In this document: positions 53,079 to 62,407 of the stretch, one piece after another
Position numbering within the stretch: the stretch's first letter is position 1
Layout: the number at the start of each line of letters is the position of its first letter
NCBI RefSeq assembly: GCF_005434975.1
Contig: NZ_SKCJ01000001.1
Location: 1,250,001-1,314,000 of the forward strand
Source: Parerythrobacter lutipelagi
Lineage (GTDB): Bacteria; Pseudomonadota; Alphaproteobacteria; Sphingomonadales; Sphingomonadaceae
Length of the DNA: 64,000 nt
Direction: 5' to 3'
Translations under genes and position numbers: made by a program
Notes under the pieces: generated by a model
What the model was told of the DNA's origin: nothing
The model's database searches: none
The model's input: the letters and a program-made list of their open reading frames with translations, nothing else

Positions 53079-54287
53079 TCAGGTTCCAATCGGGTGACGG
53101 GCCGTTGCCGGGGGAAGCAACGGCGGGGGATTCTGGTTGGTGACAGGTCTCGGCAGCGCGGCGCTTTCCGCGTCCTCTTCGGCGGGCTCGAACGGTAGTT
53201 CGATCATTACGGTAAACCCACCGGTTGCCGGGGTGCGAATCTCAAACAGATGTTCCTCACCATACGCTTGCGCCAGCCGGTCGCGGATATTGGCGAGTCC
53301 GACCCCGGTCGAAACCGTATGTCCTTGGCCTGTCAGGGCGTCCGGCAAACTGTGCCTTTGCCCGTCTGCAGGCAAGCCCGGCCCGGTATCGGATACGGTG
53401 ACCCGCAGCCTTTGCCCGACCAGCCGCGCTGACAGGCTTATTCGCGCGCCCTCTTCTTGCGGCGATACAGCATATTTGATGGCGTTCTCGACCAGAGGCT
53501 GGAGCAACATGGCCGGCAGGCATGCCTTGGCGGCTTCCGGCTCAACCTGGAAATCCGTGCGCAACCGCTCCTCGAAGCGCATCTTCTCTATTCCCAGATA
53601 GAGTTTCAGTGTCTCGACTTCCTGTGCCAGCGTTACCTTGCCGCCGGGGTCGGTGATCAGGGTGTGCCGCAAGAAGCTGGACAGCCGGGTCAGCATGGCA
53701 TTGGCCGGCTCGGTCTGTTTCAGCAGCACCAGCGTGCTGATCGAATTGAGCGTGTTGAACAGGAAATGCGGATTGAGCTGATAGCGCAGCATCGCCAGCT
53801 GCGCGGAAGTCGCCTGCGCCTCGAGCCGCTCCAGCCGGTCAGCCTGTTCTTCGACCTGGAGGAAGAAGTTGATTGCATAATAGAGCGCCGACCACGCTCC
53901 CAGCAGCGTCAGCGGGTAAATCATGTAGGCGATAACCAAAGCCGTGAAGCTGTTCTCGCCCATGCCGCGTGTGAGGCTGATGACCCATGCTCCGATGAAG
54001 GCGAACATCAACACCGCGCTGGCCAACACCACCGCGCTGACCCCCCACGCGATCAGCGGGCGGCGATTGATAAGCTGGCGGAAAACAACCGACAGCACCG
54101 TGCTGGTCGACAGACCGAGAATCGATTCAATCAGGATATTGAGAAAAAACGCGCCGTCCTGACCCGCGACAAGGCCTGACACTGCGCGCAGCAAGAAAGC
54201 GCCGCCCCAGCCTGCAAATTGCAGGTTCCAGAACGCCCGGTTCTTGTTCGCGAAGAACGGCGTGGGCTGGAAGGGTAAGACGGCCAT
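53079..54287 (-). CDS. LytS-type membrane sensor histidine kinase (second pair)
   Basis: A 402-residue kinase with four hydrophobic N-terminal segments (about 25-160), a coiled-coil connector, and the LytS-type kinase domain: MLRYQLNPHFLFNTLNSIST with the phospho-accepting histidine, the N box LVENAIKYAVS, and the G boxes VSDTGPGLPADG and STGVGLANIRDRLAQAYG. It pairs with the response regulator two bases downstream. The signal is unknown. It faces away from the HD-domain gene. Confidence 0.9.
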   Translation of the reverse strand: MAVLPFQPTPFFANKNRAFWNLQFAGWGGAFLLRAVSGLVAGQDGAFFLNILIESILGLSTSTVLSVVFRQLINRRPLIAWGVSAVVLASAVLMFAFIGAWVISLTRGMGENSFTALVIAYMIYPLTLLGAWSALYYAINFFLQVEEQADRLERLEAQATSAQLAMLRYQLNPHFLFNTLNSISTLVLLKQTEPANAMLTRLSSFLRHTLITDPGGKVTLAQEVETLKLYLGIEKMRFEERLRTDFQVEPEAAKACLPAMLLQPLVENAIKYAVSPQEEGARISLSARLVGQRLRVTVSDTGPGLPADGQRHSLPDALTGQGHTVSTGVGLANIRDRLAQAYGEEHLFEIRTPATGGFTVMIELPFEPAEEDAESAALPRPVTNQNPPPLLPPATARHPIGT

Positions 54288-54421
54288 GGTGTGCCTTTAG
54301 CGCAAAATTGGCGTAAAGGTCACCAATAAGGTCTCGATCGAGCAGCTGTGAAGGGAATTTACTGACCCTGCGGCTTGCGGTATCCTGCATGAGACCAAGC
54401 GAGATATGACCGGAGAAACCG

Positions 54422-55036
54422 ATGAACGACATGACCGCTGAAGAGCTGCACGCGAAGGGTGAGCACGCCAAGTTCCGGGAGATGAAAGAAGGCACACAGG
54501 AAGATTGGGCGATCATCTCCAAACAATATTTCGAGTTCGCCGAAGGGCTGGCCGACCGCGTGCTTGCGCATCTCAAACTGCTCAAAGGCGATTTTGGCGG
54601 CTTTCCGATCTGCCGGCTCGAGCACTCGCTCCAAACCGCAACTCGCGCTCACCGTGACGGGCGCGGTGAGCGGTATGTGGTGATGGCGCTACTGCACGAT
54701 ATCGGCGACACGTTGGGCACCTACAATCACCCCGATGTCGCCGCAGCGATTCTCAAGCCTTTCGTGACTGAGGAAGAACACTGGATATGCCAGAACCACG
54801 GCGCATTTCAGGGCTATTACTACTTCCATCACTTGGGAATGGATCGGAACCTGCGCGACAAGTTCGCGGACAATCCCTATTATGATACGTGCGCGGAATT
54901 CTGTGAGAAATACGATCAGGCCGCATTCGATCCCGCCTACGAGAGCGAGCCGCTGGAATTTTTCGAACCCATGGTGCGCCGGGTCCTCGCGAAACCGCTC
55001 GCTTCGATGTATGTGACGGACGAGGAAGCCGCCTGA
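54422..55036 (+). CDS. HD domain protein (PhnZ/MIOX-like phosphohydrolase fold)
   Basis: A 204-residue protein with an HD-type metal site: the histidine of LEHSLQTATRA, the HD pair in ALLHDIGDTLGTYNHPDVAA, and later EEHWICQNHGAF and YYFHHLGMD. The layout resembles the PhnZ/MIOX branch, diiron oxygenases that share the HD fold, as much as true phosphohydrolases; the substrate is unknown. An GGAGA eight bases upstream supports ATG 54422. It is alone on this strand. Confidence 0.78.
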   Translation: MNDMTAEELHAKGEHAKFREMKEGTQEDWAIISKQYFEFAEGLADRVLAHLKLLKGDFGGFPICRLEHSLQTATRAHRDGRGERYVVMALLHDIGDTLGTYNHPDVAAAILKPFVTEEEHWICQNHGAFQGYYYFHHLGMDRNLRDKFADNPYYDTCAEFCEKYDQAAFDPAYESEPLEFFEPMVRRVLAKPLASMYVTDEEAA

Positions 55037-55039
55037 GCG

Positions 55040-56017
55040 TTATTGGGGCTCTTCCGACGGGCGCGGGCTGAAGTGTTCTGCCCAATTCAGAGTGGCTGAC
55101 GCCACTCGCGCCGCTTCGATTTTCGGCACTTCCGCCCTGATTGATTCGATTCGTTCATCCCACCCGTCATGCGTGCGATTGCGGAACAGGCCCCCGTTAT
55201 GCTCGGGGCCCCAGCGCTCCATGAACCGGATGGCCGCTTGCGGATCGTATCCGGCATTGGCGAGCAGCCAGGGCATCATCCGGTCCGCCTCGCGCTCGGT
55301 TTCGCGCACATCGCGCCGCTTGCGGCCGTTGGCATTGAGCCATTGCGGATGGCGCAGAATGTTGTGCGCCAGCTCGTGCGCCATGGCAGCAGCCAGTTCA
55401 TCGTCCGGGTACACAAAGCCCGGGAATCCTCGCCCGATCCTGACCCGGCCCCCATCCGCACCCATGTCGTCGCCGGAATAGACCACTTCGAAGCGGGTGC
55501 GACATGCCGGAACAGTTGGCACGACGATAAGCTCAGGCCCGCTCGAAAGCTGTAAAGCGACAGGCTTCCGGTCCTTTGCCGCGACTCGGAAAAGATATTC
55601 GACCTTGTAAAGTCGCATCCATGGCTTGTCGGGTGACCAGTCGATGTCCTTGAGTGCAACACCGTTGATAGCCAGCAGCGATGCGCCGCGCTCCAATCCA
55701 GTCTGAATCGCCGGCGAATCCGCAGCGATTGTATGGATGTATATGTCGCCTGTGAGGCTCAACTGCTTTCTTACCGCGTCCGGCTTGGCGTATCCCGCAG
55801 CGTCCTGCACAAGAAGGCCGGTCTCATTATCCGTTTCATGACAAATGGCAGCGTTGCCGGTTCTGAGCTTCCAGCCGATATCGTGCACCCGGGTATCGAG
55901 CACGCGGAACGCTTCGAAATCTTCAGAAAAAGCGGCTCGTGGCTCGCCAGCCTGGCTGGCGCTCGCAGCCGCAGATGAAGTTGCAGCCAGCAGCGCCAAT
56001 GCAAGAAATGGCTTCAA
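55040..56017 (-). CDS. M48 family metallopeptidase with PDZ-like domain
   Basis: A 325-residue protein with a signal peptide (about 1-22), a PDZ-like region (about 95-125; DSPAIQTGLERGASLLAINGVAL) and a peptidase M48-type domain. The zinc site is AAAMAHELAHNILRHPQW (HExxH) and the distal glutamate is in VRETEREADRMM. It acts in the periplasm, probably on misfolded envelope proteins. The start overlaps the stop of the DsbA-type gene (ATGA). Confidence 0.85.
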   Translation of the reverse strand: MKPFLALALLAATSSAAASASQAGEPRAAFSEDFEAFRVLDTRVHDIGWKLRTGNAAICHETDNETGLLVQDAAGYAKPDAVRKQLSLTGDIYIHTIAADSPAIQTGLERGASLLAINGVALKDIDWSPDKPWMRLYKVEYLFRVAAKDRKPVALQLSSGPELIVVPTVPACRTRFEVVYSGDDMGADGGRVRIGRGFPGFVYPDDELAAAMAHELAHNILRHPQWLNANGRKRRDVRETEREADRMMPWLLANAGYDPQAAIRFMERWGPEHNGGLFRNRTHDGWDERIESIRAEVPKIEAARVASATLNWAEHFSPRPSEEPQ

Positions 56018-56712
56018 GAGCCACGCGCTTCAGCGATCGCTTCAGCCAGCGCTTCTTGCCCGACCGCGCCCTGGAGAACCTGATCGCCGACCACCCAGCT
56101 CGGTGTTCCGGTGAATGCCAGTTGCCGTGCGAGGCCGAGGTTCTTGGCAATTTCAAAGTCGACCTCCTGCGAGGCGGCGACCGCTTCGGCCTGCGTCACG
56201 TCGAGCCCGGCTGCTGCGGCGGCGCGCGCGACGCTTTCGTCATCAGGAGGGCCCAAGCGGAACATGGCATCATGGAATTCGGTGAACTTGCCCTGTTTGG
56301 CTGCTGCCAGTGCCATGCGCGCGGCGCGCTCGCTCCCATCGAAGATCGGCCATTCGCGGATCACGACCTTCAAGTCGGGATTGGCCGCAACCAATGCGGC
56401 AACATGTTCGCGGCTCATCCGGCAATAAGTGCAGCCATAGTCGGTAAACTCGACCAACGTTACTGCGCCATCCGGATTGCCCAGCACGGCACCGGGGAAG
56501 GGCGAGAGAACCTCGCCCTCGATATCGGCAAGACGTTCGCGCGCCTGCTTGCGGTCATAGCTGTTCGCCAGATCGGGCAGGATTTCGGGATTGGCGAGCA
56601 GGTACTCGCGGGTCTGTTGATGACCGAGCGTGTATTGCCACACCCCGGCCCCGATGAAACCGAAGACCAGCGCCAGCAGCGCGACGAAGAGTGAAGAACG
56701 GAAACTGCCCAT
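56014..56712 (-). CDS. DsbA family thiol-disulfide oxidoreductase
   Basis: A 232-residue protein with an N-terminal membrane anchor (about 7-25; LFVALLALVFGFIGAGVW) and a thioredoxin fold of the DsbA type. The active site is DYGCTYCRMSREH (C-x-x-C), and the cis-proline loop is FTGTPSWVVGDQ. The helical insertion is normal. It forms or isomerises disulfides in periplasmic proteins, possibly those of the adjacent proteases. It lies between two M48 protease genes, 11 bases downstream of the BepA-like gene. Confidence 0.88.
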   Translation of the reverse strand: MGSFRSSLFVALLALVFGFIGAGVWQYTLGHQQTREYLLANPEILPDLANSYDRKQARERLADIEGEVLSPFPGAVLGNPDGAVTLVEFTDYGCTYCRMSREHVAALVAANPDLKVVIREWPIFDGSERAARMALAAAKQGKFTEFHDAMFRLGPPDDESVARAAAAAGLDVTQAEAVAASQEVDFEIAKNLGLARQLAFTGTPSWVVGDQVLQGAVGQEALAEAIAEARGS

Positions 56713-56723
56713 GTCGACAGCCG

Positions 56724-58079
56724 CTAGCGTTGGTCGCGCATATCTTCAAGCGCAGCTCGCGCTTGCAGACCAATGTCCTGTGCCCTCAGCCAGTCGGGCG
56801 ATCCTGTCGGCAGGCCATTTTCAGCAATACGCGCACTGTTGATCGCGGCGGCGTACTGGCGGGTCATCACCTGCTGTTCGGCGCTGGCCAGGCGTGCGCG
56901 TGCCATGTCGCCCTTGGCGGCGTAAACCACACCCAACTGGTACCAGGCAAAGGGGTTGAGCCGGTCGCGCGCCACTGCTGCGCGCAGCACACGCTCGGCC
57001 TCTTCGTGATGCGACTTGTCCTCCGTCGCGATCAGCGCGTGACCGAACATCGATGCGATCAGAGGCTGGTTCAAAGTGAGATCGGTCGCGCGTCGCAATG
57101 GCTCGAGGGCTTCGACCGGCCGGCCCGATTCCAGCAGAACCTGGCCCTTGAGCTCAAGAAAATACGGATCATCGGGGTTGGTGACGAGCAGTTTATCGGC
57201 CTCGATCAGAGCAGCTTCGATCAGCGCGCTTTTATGATAGGCATAGGCCCTGGCATAGCGGGCGGGTATATCCTGACGGCTCTCCGGATACTCCTGCAGC
57301 GTACGGCCCGGTTCGTTGATATAGCCGAACAGCTTCGCTTTGACGCGTTCGAAGCGCGCCTGAATCGCTGGGTCTGTCGGCGTGTCCCATGCAGGATCAA
57401 TGGTGTAGCTTTCGCGCAATGTCGCGATGCGATCGCCGGACATCGGGTGGGTGCGGACGAATGCCTGATCGTCATCTTGGCTGACCCCGTAGCGGAATTC
57501 CTGGTTCTGCAATTTCTTGAAGAAATCGAGCGAACCCTTACCGCTGATTCCGGCCTTGGAAAGATATTCTGCGCCCGCCGCGTCGGCGGAGCTTTCCTGG
57601 ACCCGGCTGAATGCGAGATATTTGCCCAAGGCTGCCCGCTGCCCGGCCATGATGATGCCCATCGCCGCATCGCCTGCGCCGGCCAAGGCGGCGCCGACAC
57701 CCAGCAGCATGGACAGCAGCGATATGTTGGTTGCAGCACCGACACCTTCGGAGTGCCGGATGATATGCCCGCCGGTAATATGTCCTAGCTCGTGCGCGAT
57801 CACGCCTTGCACTTCATTGGCGGTGTCTGCCGCATCGATCAGGCCTGCGTGAATGTAAACGACCTGGCCACCGGCGACGAAAGCATTGATCGAGGGATCG
57901 TTGACCAGCACCACATCGACATTTCCGGGCTCAAGCCCGGCAGCCTCGACCAGCGGCGCGGCCATGTCGTTCAGCAGCGCTTCGGTTTCCGCATCGCGCA
58001 GGACCGACTGCGCGGCGACAGGCTGCGCAAACATCGTCGCGGTCGCGAGCAATGCAAGGATGTGAGCGAGAAGGCGCAT
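56724..58079 (-). CDS. BepA-like M48 metalloprotease with TPR repeats
   Basis: A 451-residue periplasmic protease. A signal peptide (about 1-24) precedes the M48 domain (about 35-250), with the zinc site VIAHELGHITGGHIIRH and the distal SSADAAGAEYLSKAG. A C-terminal region of about 150 residues has TPR character (LLVTNPDDPYFLELKGQVLL, PFAWYQLGVVYAAKGD). BepA-type enzymes guard outer-membrane assembly. ATG 58079 is taken; the upstream frame to 58229 is in the next gene. Confidence 0.9.
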   Translation of the reverse strand: MRLLAHILALLATATMFAQPVAAQSVLRDAETEALLNDMAAPLVEAAGLEPGNVDVVLVNDPSINAFVAGGQVVYIHAGLIDAADTANEVQGVIAHELGHITGGHIIRHSEGVGAATNISLLSMLLGVGAALAGAGDAAMGIIMAGQRAALGKYLAFSRVQESSADAAGAEYLSKAGISGKGSLDFFKKLQNQEFRYGVSQDDDQAFVRTHPMSGDRIATLRESYTIDPAWDTPTDPAIQARFERVKAKLFGYINEPGRTLQEYPESRQDIPARYARAYAYHKSALIEAALIEADKLLVTNPDDPYFLELKGQVLLESGRPVEALEPLRRATDLTLNQPLIASMFGHALIATEDKSHHEEAERVLRAAVARDRLNPFAWYQLGVVYAAKGDMARARLASAEQQVMTRQYAAAINSARIAENGLPTGSPDWLRAQDIGLQARAALEDMRDQR

Positions 58080-58089
58080 TGCGTGATTG

Positions 58090-59046
58090 CTAGCGCGTTT
58101 TCCCCTGAACCGGAACTGAAGCTTCCCTGCCGGACTGACGCGAGCTGGCAATGGGCAGAGCGAAATCGCGGACTTCATCGATGATCTGGCGGTCGCTCCA
58201 CGGGCTCGCGGTCCTGACCAGTATGTCATAGTGATCCATCTCGCTGAACAGTCTCAGGTCGGCACGGCCACCGGCGGCCTCGAGTTGCCGGGCCAGCACC
58301 CGGCTGTTGCGCGGTTTGACAGTGGTGTCTTTCTCTCCCGTCATCAGCAGCATGGGCGGGGCATCGCCGCGCACGAACGCCACAGGCTGTGTCGTTGTGC
58401 CCGGATCGGGTGCGCCACTGAAACTCGCGCGGGTCGAGTCGCTATCGAAGGGATAGAAATCATACGGTCCGGCGAGGCCGATCACCCCGGCGAGGACTTC
58501 GGTCTGCAGGCCTTCGCGTGCCAGCCATTGGCTGTCCAGCGCAGTCATAACCGCATTGTATGCGCCTGCAGAATGCCCGGCGATGAAAATCGCATCGGGA
58601 TCACCTCCGTGGCGATGTATGTTCTGGCGGGTCCACGCGACAACGCTCGCCGTGTCTTCCAGCATGGCAGGGAATTCGACTTCGGGATTGAGACGGTAGC
58701 CGGCCAGCACCACAACGAACCCCTCGGGGACAAATGTTCGGGCGACAAAACCGTAATCGTCGGGGTCCCCCGCACGCCAGCTGCCGCCATGACTGAAGAT
58801 CAGCACCGGCCGACTCGAATCCGGCTCGATTGGTCCGTACACCGCCAGTTTCTGCGCCGGCGCTGCGCCGAAAACATGTTTTTCGAGCATTTGCGTGTCG
58901 CGCGCACCTGCGGTCAGCCTATCCACCGTATCGAGCACAGCAGGGCCATTTCGCGCGATCGCATATTGCACGACGAGGAAGCCCACGAGCCCGATGACTG
59001 CCACAACCCCGATTGCAGTTAGCACGCGCTTTCTCCTCTTGGTCAT
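58090..59046 (-). CDS. Membrane-anchored alpha/beta hydrolase
   Basis: A 318-residue protein with an N-terminal membrane segment (about 9-28; AIGVVAVIGLVGFLVVQYA) and an alpha/beta hydrolase domain. FSHGGSWRAGD is the oxyanion motif, IFIAGHSAGAYNAV holds the catalytic serine, and GEKDTTVKPRNS and EMDHYDIL the aspartate and histidine. It belongs to the carboxylesterase group close to the kynurenine formamidase-like enzymes. The start overlaps the DUF2183 stop (ATGA). Confidence 0.85.
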   Translation of the reverse strand: MTKRRKRVLTAIGVVAVIGLVGFLVVQYAIARNGPAVLDTVDRLTAGARDTQMLEKHVFGAAPAQKLAVYGPIEPDSSRPVLIFSHGGSWRAGDPDDYGFVARTFVPEGFVVVLAGYRLNPEVEFPAMLEDTASVVAWTRQNIHRHGGDPDAIFIAGHSAGAYNAVMTALDSQWLAREGLQTEVLAGVIGLAGPYDFYPFDSDSTRASFSGAPDPGTTTQPVAFVRGDAPPMLLMTGEKDTTVKPRNSRVLARQLEAAGGRADLRLFSEMDHYDILVRTASPWSDRQIIDEVRDFALPIASSRQSGREASVPVQGKTR

Positions 59047-60152
59047 GTCTGCGTAGCTCCATTTCCAGCCTGTTCGACAATCTCGACGATCTTTTCAGCG
59101 TCGCTATCCTGCGCCAGTCCGGCCTCGCGCAGGAAAGCCTGCCCGGTCGCATAATCCGAGCCCGTCCAGAATGGCGTGTCGCTGGCTTCGATCGCCGCCC
59201 GTGCGGCGATTTCTTCTGCCGAGTGAGCTTCGCCTGCCTGCCGGATGAACACCGCGGCGATCCTTTGCGGATGCTGTTCCACGATCTCTCCGAAAGCGAT
59301 CAGGTCGCCCTGCGAGTCGTCGCCGACGAGCGCAAATTTCATATCCGGATAATGCGCGAGGATATCGCGTATCGCATCGGTCTTGTGCGAACCATGACTG
59401 CCGGACCCAAAAGTTTCGGCGTTGAGGCCCCAGTCGCGCAGCTTGATCGGACCCAATGGCAGCCCGCGCGCCTTTTTGAAGGCGACAAGATAGGAAAACA
59501 GGTTCCACGGGCTGGAGGAAACATAGAAGAAGGGCCGCTCGGTCGCGCCTGGCAGTTGCTTGCCGACAGCTTCGGTGTTGCCGGCATCGATCCGCGCTCC
59601 GCCAAGCGCACCGTAAAAATGGTCTGCGCCGGGCACCTGCAGACGCTCATCGGGCATTTCCGCCAGAACCCGCCGCCAATTTCTGAGCAGCGAGCGCGGG
59701 CCGCCGGTAATGCCGGTTTCGATTATCGTGTCATCGATATCGGAAATGACCCCGAGCCGGGAGCCGGTCGCCGGAGCCAGGACAAATCCTTCAGCGCATT
59801 GCTCGCCGCGCGCGTCTCGCCAATAGAACGCGACAGTTTCCCAACTGGTTTGGGATGGAAGGTCGCGGTGTTCCAGAGGTATGTCGAAATGGACAAAACC
59901 TTCGCGATCGGTCCGGCCCTTGTGCCTCAGCTCGTTGCCATCACTGTTGCTGATACCCAGCTCTACGTCCAGATCGCCTTCCTCGCGCGAGGCAAACTGC
60001 GCCACCATGGTGCGAAATGCCTGCCAGCGGCCCCCGGCATTGAATCTCGGCACGCCGGTTCGCAACGCGCGCGCGGAAAGCACCAGGCGGCTGGTGCTGC
60101 GATAGCCGTAATAGGGCTGAATACGGACGGGATGGTCTGACCGGAAAGGCAT
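59043..60152 (-). CDS. DUF2183/App1-like phosphatidate phosphatase domain protein
   Basis: A 369-residue protein. The central to C-terminal half has the HAD-like core of the App1/DUF2183 family: VISDIDDTIIETGI with the nucleophile aspartate, PFFYVSSSPWNLFSYL, FALVGDDSQGDLIAFGEI. Yeast App1 is a phosphatidate phosphatase; the bacterial substrate is unproven. The first 100 or so residues form a beta-rich domain. It is coupled to the alpha/beta hydrolase downstream (ATGA). Confidence 0.86.
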   Translation of the reverse strand: MPFRSDHPVRIQPYYGYRSTSRLVLSARALRTGVPRFNAGGRWQAFRTMVAQFASREEGDLDVELGISNSDGNELRHKGRTDREGFVHFDIPLEHRDLPSQTSWETVAFYWRDARGEQCAEGFVLAPATGSRLGVISDIDDTIIETGITGGPRSLLRNWRRVLAEMPDERLQVPGADHFYGALGGARIDAGNTEAVGKQLPGATERPFFYVSSSPWNLFSYLVAFKKARGLPLGPIKLRDWGLNAETFGSGSHGSHKTDAIRDILAHYPDMKFALVGDDSQGDLIAFGEIVEQHPQRIAAVFIRQAGEAHSAEEIAARAAIEASDTPFWTGSDYATGQAFLREAGLAQDSDAEKIVEIVEQAGNGATQT

Positions 60153-60235
60153 GCGCGCACCGCTAGCGACTGCATGCCGTCAGGCATAGCCTTTTACCGC
60201 AATGGATTTACTGGCAATTCACTGGACTGACGGGT

Positions 60236-62293
60236 TCAAACGAGCTTGCGCGCGACCTTTTCAATCAGCGGGATATCATCCGACACCTCGCCCAGCATCA
60301 CGATCGTACCATCGCCCAGACGGCGGATCATCACCACACCGAATTCCGCACCATCGGCATCAAGCGTATCGAAGCCCTCGCCATCCAGCTCGCGCAGCTT
60401 CTGTGCAAGGTCCGGACGCATGGCATCGACCGGATCGACGGCCTTGCCGGCCTCTTCCTTGCGTAAGCGGCGCTCTGCCTGGACCACCCCCTTCAGCCCG
60501 CCTTCTGCCGTGGACAGGAAATCCGCCAGTTTGCCGCGTTCAATTTCGAGGCGGCGAGCATGCGCCAGCACGCTCGCATATTCAGCAATGCGCGATTTGT
60601 CGTAATCGACGCCGAACACCAGCTTGACCACCGGAGTCATCGGCGCCCGGTCCTGAACCGTCAGGCCGCTCTCAGCGACGAGTTCGCCGAATTCGTCGGG
60701 ATCGTCTTCGGCAGCGAGACAAACGTCGTAAGCGCGGCTGACCGCAGCATAAAGTGCGTGGCGTGTGCGATCTTCGGATGATCGGGCCGCCTGCGCCAGC
60801 TCGCGCGCTTCAGCGAGGCAATCGTACAGCCCCCCCTCGTCGATAACGCCGCTATCGTTGCCACCGTCGCCATCGCCGCCAACGGGTGCTGCGCTGGCTG
60901 TGCCAAGCGGCAGCATATCGTCGGCGATGGGAGAAGTAGCAGGCTTGGCCGCCAGATCTTCAACCGGCGCGGCATCCGGCGTATCGGACACATCTTCGAC
61001 CGGTGACTGCGACATAGCGGTAGCGCCAGCATCGGTTTCGCGCGGCGCATGCTCGCTGAGGTCTGGATCGAAGGCGACCGGAACCTCAGGTGCCTGAACT
61101 TCTGCAATTTCTTCGTAAGCCACCTCTGGCTGGAGCTGCTCATCGCCTGGGATGGGCAGTGCAGGTTTCTTGCTCAGTAGCGGGGAGCGAGGTGCAAACA
61201 CGTCGCTCGACAGCTCGCTCAGCCCGAGGCTTGTTTCATCGTCGTCGTAATCTTCGTCCTCTTCATCATCGATGGCCGCACCCGCACCAGAGCGTGGCTG
61301 GATCAGCGATGAAAGGCGAGCGACGACCGCGTCGTCATCATCATAGACATCTTCTTCTTCCGGACTATTGCCATAGTCGACAGCGTATTTGCCTTCGCTG
61401 TCTTCTTCGTCCTCGTCGTCGTGCTCGTCCAATTTTTCGCCGACACCGATAGGCGACAGCCCGATGCCGAAATCAGGCACCGGATAGCTATCTTCTGATT
61501 CATCGTCCTGCTCGTCGCTATCGGGCAAGTCTGCAATCGCATCGTCGAATGTATTTGCCGGGCCATCGGCCCAGTCGGGAACCTCGGAGGGGTTGTCGGC
61601 CAGCCGGCTGATATCTTCGAGCTTGGCACTCAGTTCGTAGATCTCACCATCGTCGCCCGCTTCGTCTCCAGCTTCGCCATCTTCGGCATCGAGCGCCTGC
61701 TCGATCTCCAGCAGCAACTCATCGGAGGTGATCTGATCGGCCATTTCCTTCCAATTGATCACGCCATAGATGAAATCGATGGTCTCTCCGTCGCTCGAAT
61801 AGGGCAACAGGATTCCACGGTAGAGTATCGTTGCCTCGCGCTGATTGACGAACTCGGCTTCGAAGCCGATCGGCGCCTGATTGGCGAGAATCTGGAGATA
61901 GTGGTCGGTGATCCGGCTCAGCAGCGATCGGCTGGGGATATCGGACAGGCGCTCGATCTGTACGTTCGTGCCGCATTCCTGAGCCAGTTCCTGGCCAAGG
62001 TACTGAATGGCGGGGTCTTCGATACCCGTGCTGAAGTCGAGCAGCACGCTGTAAGGTCCGAAATCGTTCAGTTCGGCCGGCTCTAGGTCCTCGATCGACG
62101 GGAATGAACGGTCGGCGAGCAGGCTCGCCCAATGGTTGTAGGCGCGCACTTGCATGCGACGTTCGTCGGTCCCGATCGAGGCCGGCGGCAGTTCACGGCC
62201 GGTCTCGTCCTCACCGCTATCCCATTCGCGTTCGTCGTCGTCCCCAATATCATTGGCATCGGGCACTCCGAAATTTCCGCGCAGCGTGTCCAT
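60236..62293 (-). CDS. Large acidic protein with PAS-like domain
   Basis: A 685-residue protein. Residues about 50-180 resemble a PAS_5-type domain (YNHWASLLADRSFPSIEDL, FGPYSVLLDFSTGIEDPA, IPSRSLLSRITDHYLQIL). Residues about 190-480 are an acidic, low-complexity segment with runs of Asp and Glu. The last 200 residues are helical (LYDCLAEARELAQAARSSED, RRLEIERGKLADFLSTAEGG), ending in a compact block (FGVVMIRRLGDGTIVMLGE). No kinase, cyclase or DNA-binding motif is seen. The domain assignment is weak; the reading frame itself is certain. Confidence 0.75.
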   Translation of the reverse strand: MDTLRGNFGVPDANDIGDDDEREWDSGEDETGRELPPASIGTDERRMQVRAYNHWASLLADRSFPSIEDLEPAELNDFGPYSVLLDFSTGIEDPAIQYLGQELAQECGTNVQIERLSDIPSRSLLSRITDHYLQILANQAPIGFEAEFVNQREATILYRGILLPYSSDGETIDFIYGVINWKEMADQITSDELLLEIEQALDAEDGEAGDEAGDDGEIYELSAKLEDISRLADNPSEVPDWADGPANTFDDAIADLPDSDEQDDESEDSYPVPDFGIGLSPIGVGEKLDEHDDEDEEDSEGKYAVDYGNSPEEEDVYDDDDAVVARLSSLIQPRSGAGAAIDDEEDEDYDDDETSLGLSELSSDVFAPRSPLLSKKPALPIPGDEQLQPEVAYEEIAEVQAPEVPVAFDPDLSEHAPRETDAGATAMSQSPVEDVSDTPDAAPVEDLAAKPATSPIADDMLPLGTASAAPVGGDGDGGNDSGVIDEGGLYDCLAEARELAQAARSSEDRTRHALYAAVSRAYDVCLAAEDDPDEFGELVAESGLTVQDRAPMTPVVKLVFGVDYDKSRIAEYASVLAHARRLEIERGKLADFLSTAEGGLKGVVQAERRLRKEEAGKAVDPVDAMRPDLAQKLRELDGEGFDTLDADGAEFGVVMIRRLGDGTIVMLGEVSDDIPLIEKVARKLV

Positions 62294-62347
62294 GAGCTTT
62301 TCAGGCCCCCTTCGTAATACCTCGAAGGAACCTTGTGGCCGCCCGTA

Positions 62348-62373
62348 GTAAACATAGCGTTAAGTGCGTTTAC
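62348..62373. repeat. Interrupted palindrome upstream of the PAS-like gene
   Basis: GTAAAC and GTTTAC are a perfect 6-bp inverted repeat separated by 14 bases, about 55 bases upstream of the ATG at 62293 in the gap after the DUF2141 gene. It could be an operator; no regulator is known. Confidence 0.35.
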
Positions 62374-62407
62374 ATTTGTCGCGGCCAGGGTGGCCGCAGG
62401 CTGGCGC

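Noticed and set aside
59013-60140. 375-codon frame opposite the DUF2183 gene
   Set aside because: Antisense to a gene with the clear DIDDT motif; no start signal or motif of its own.
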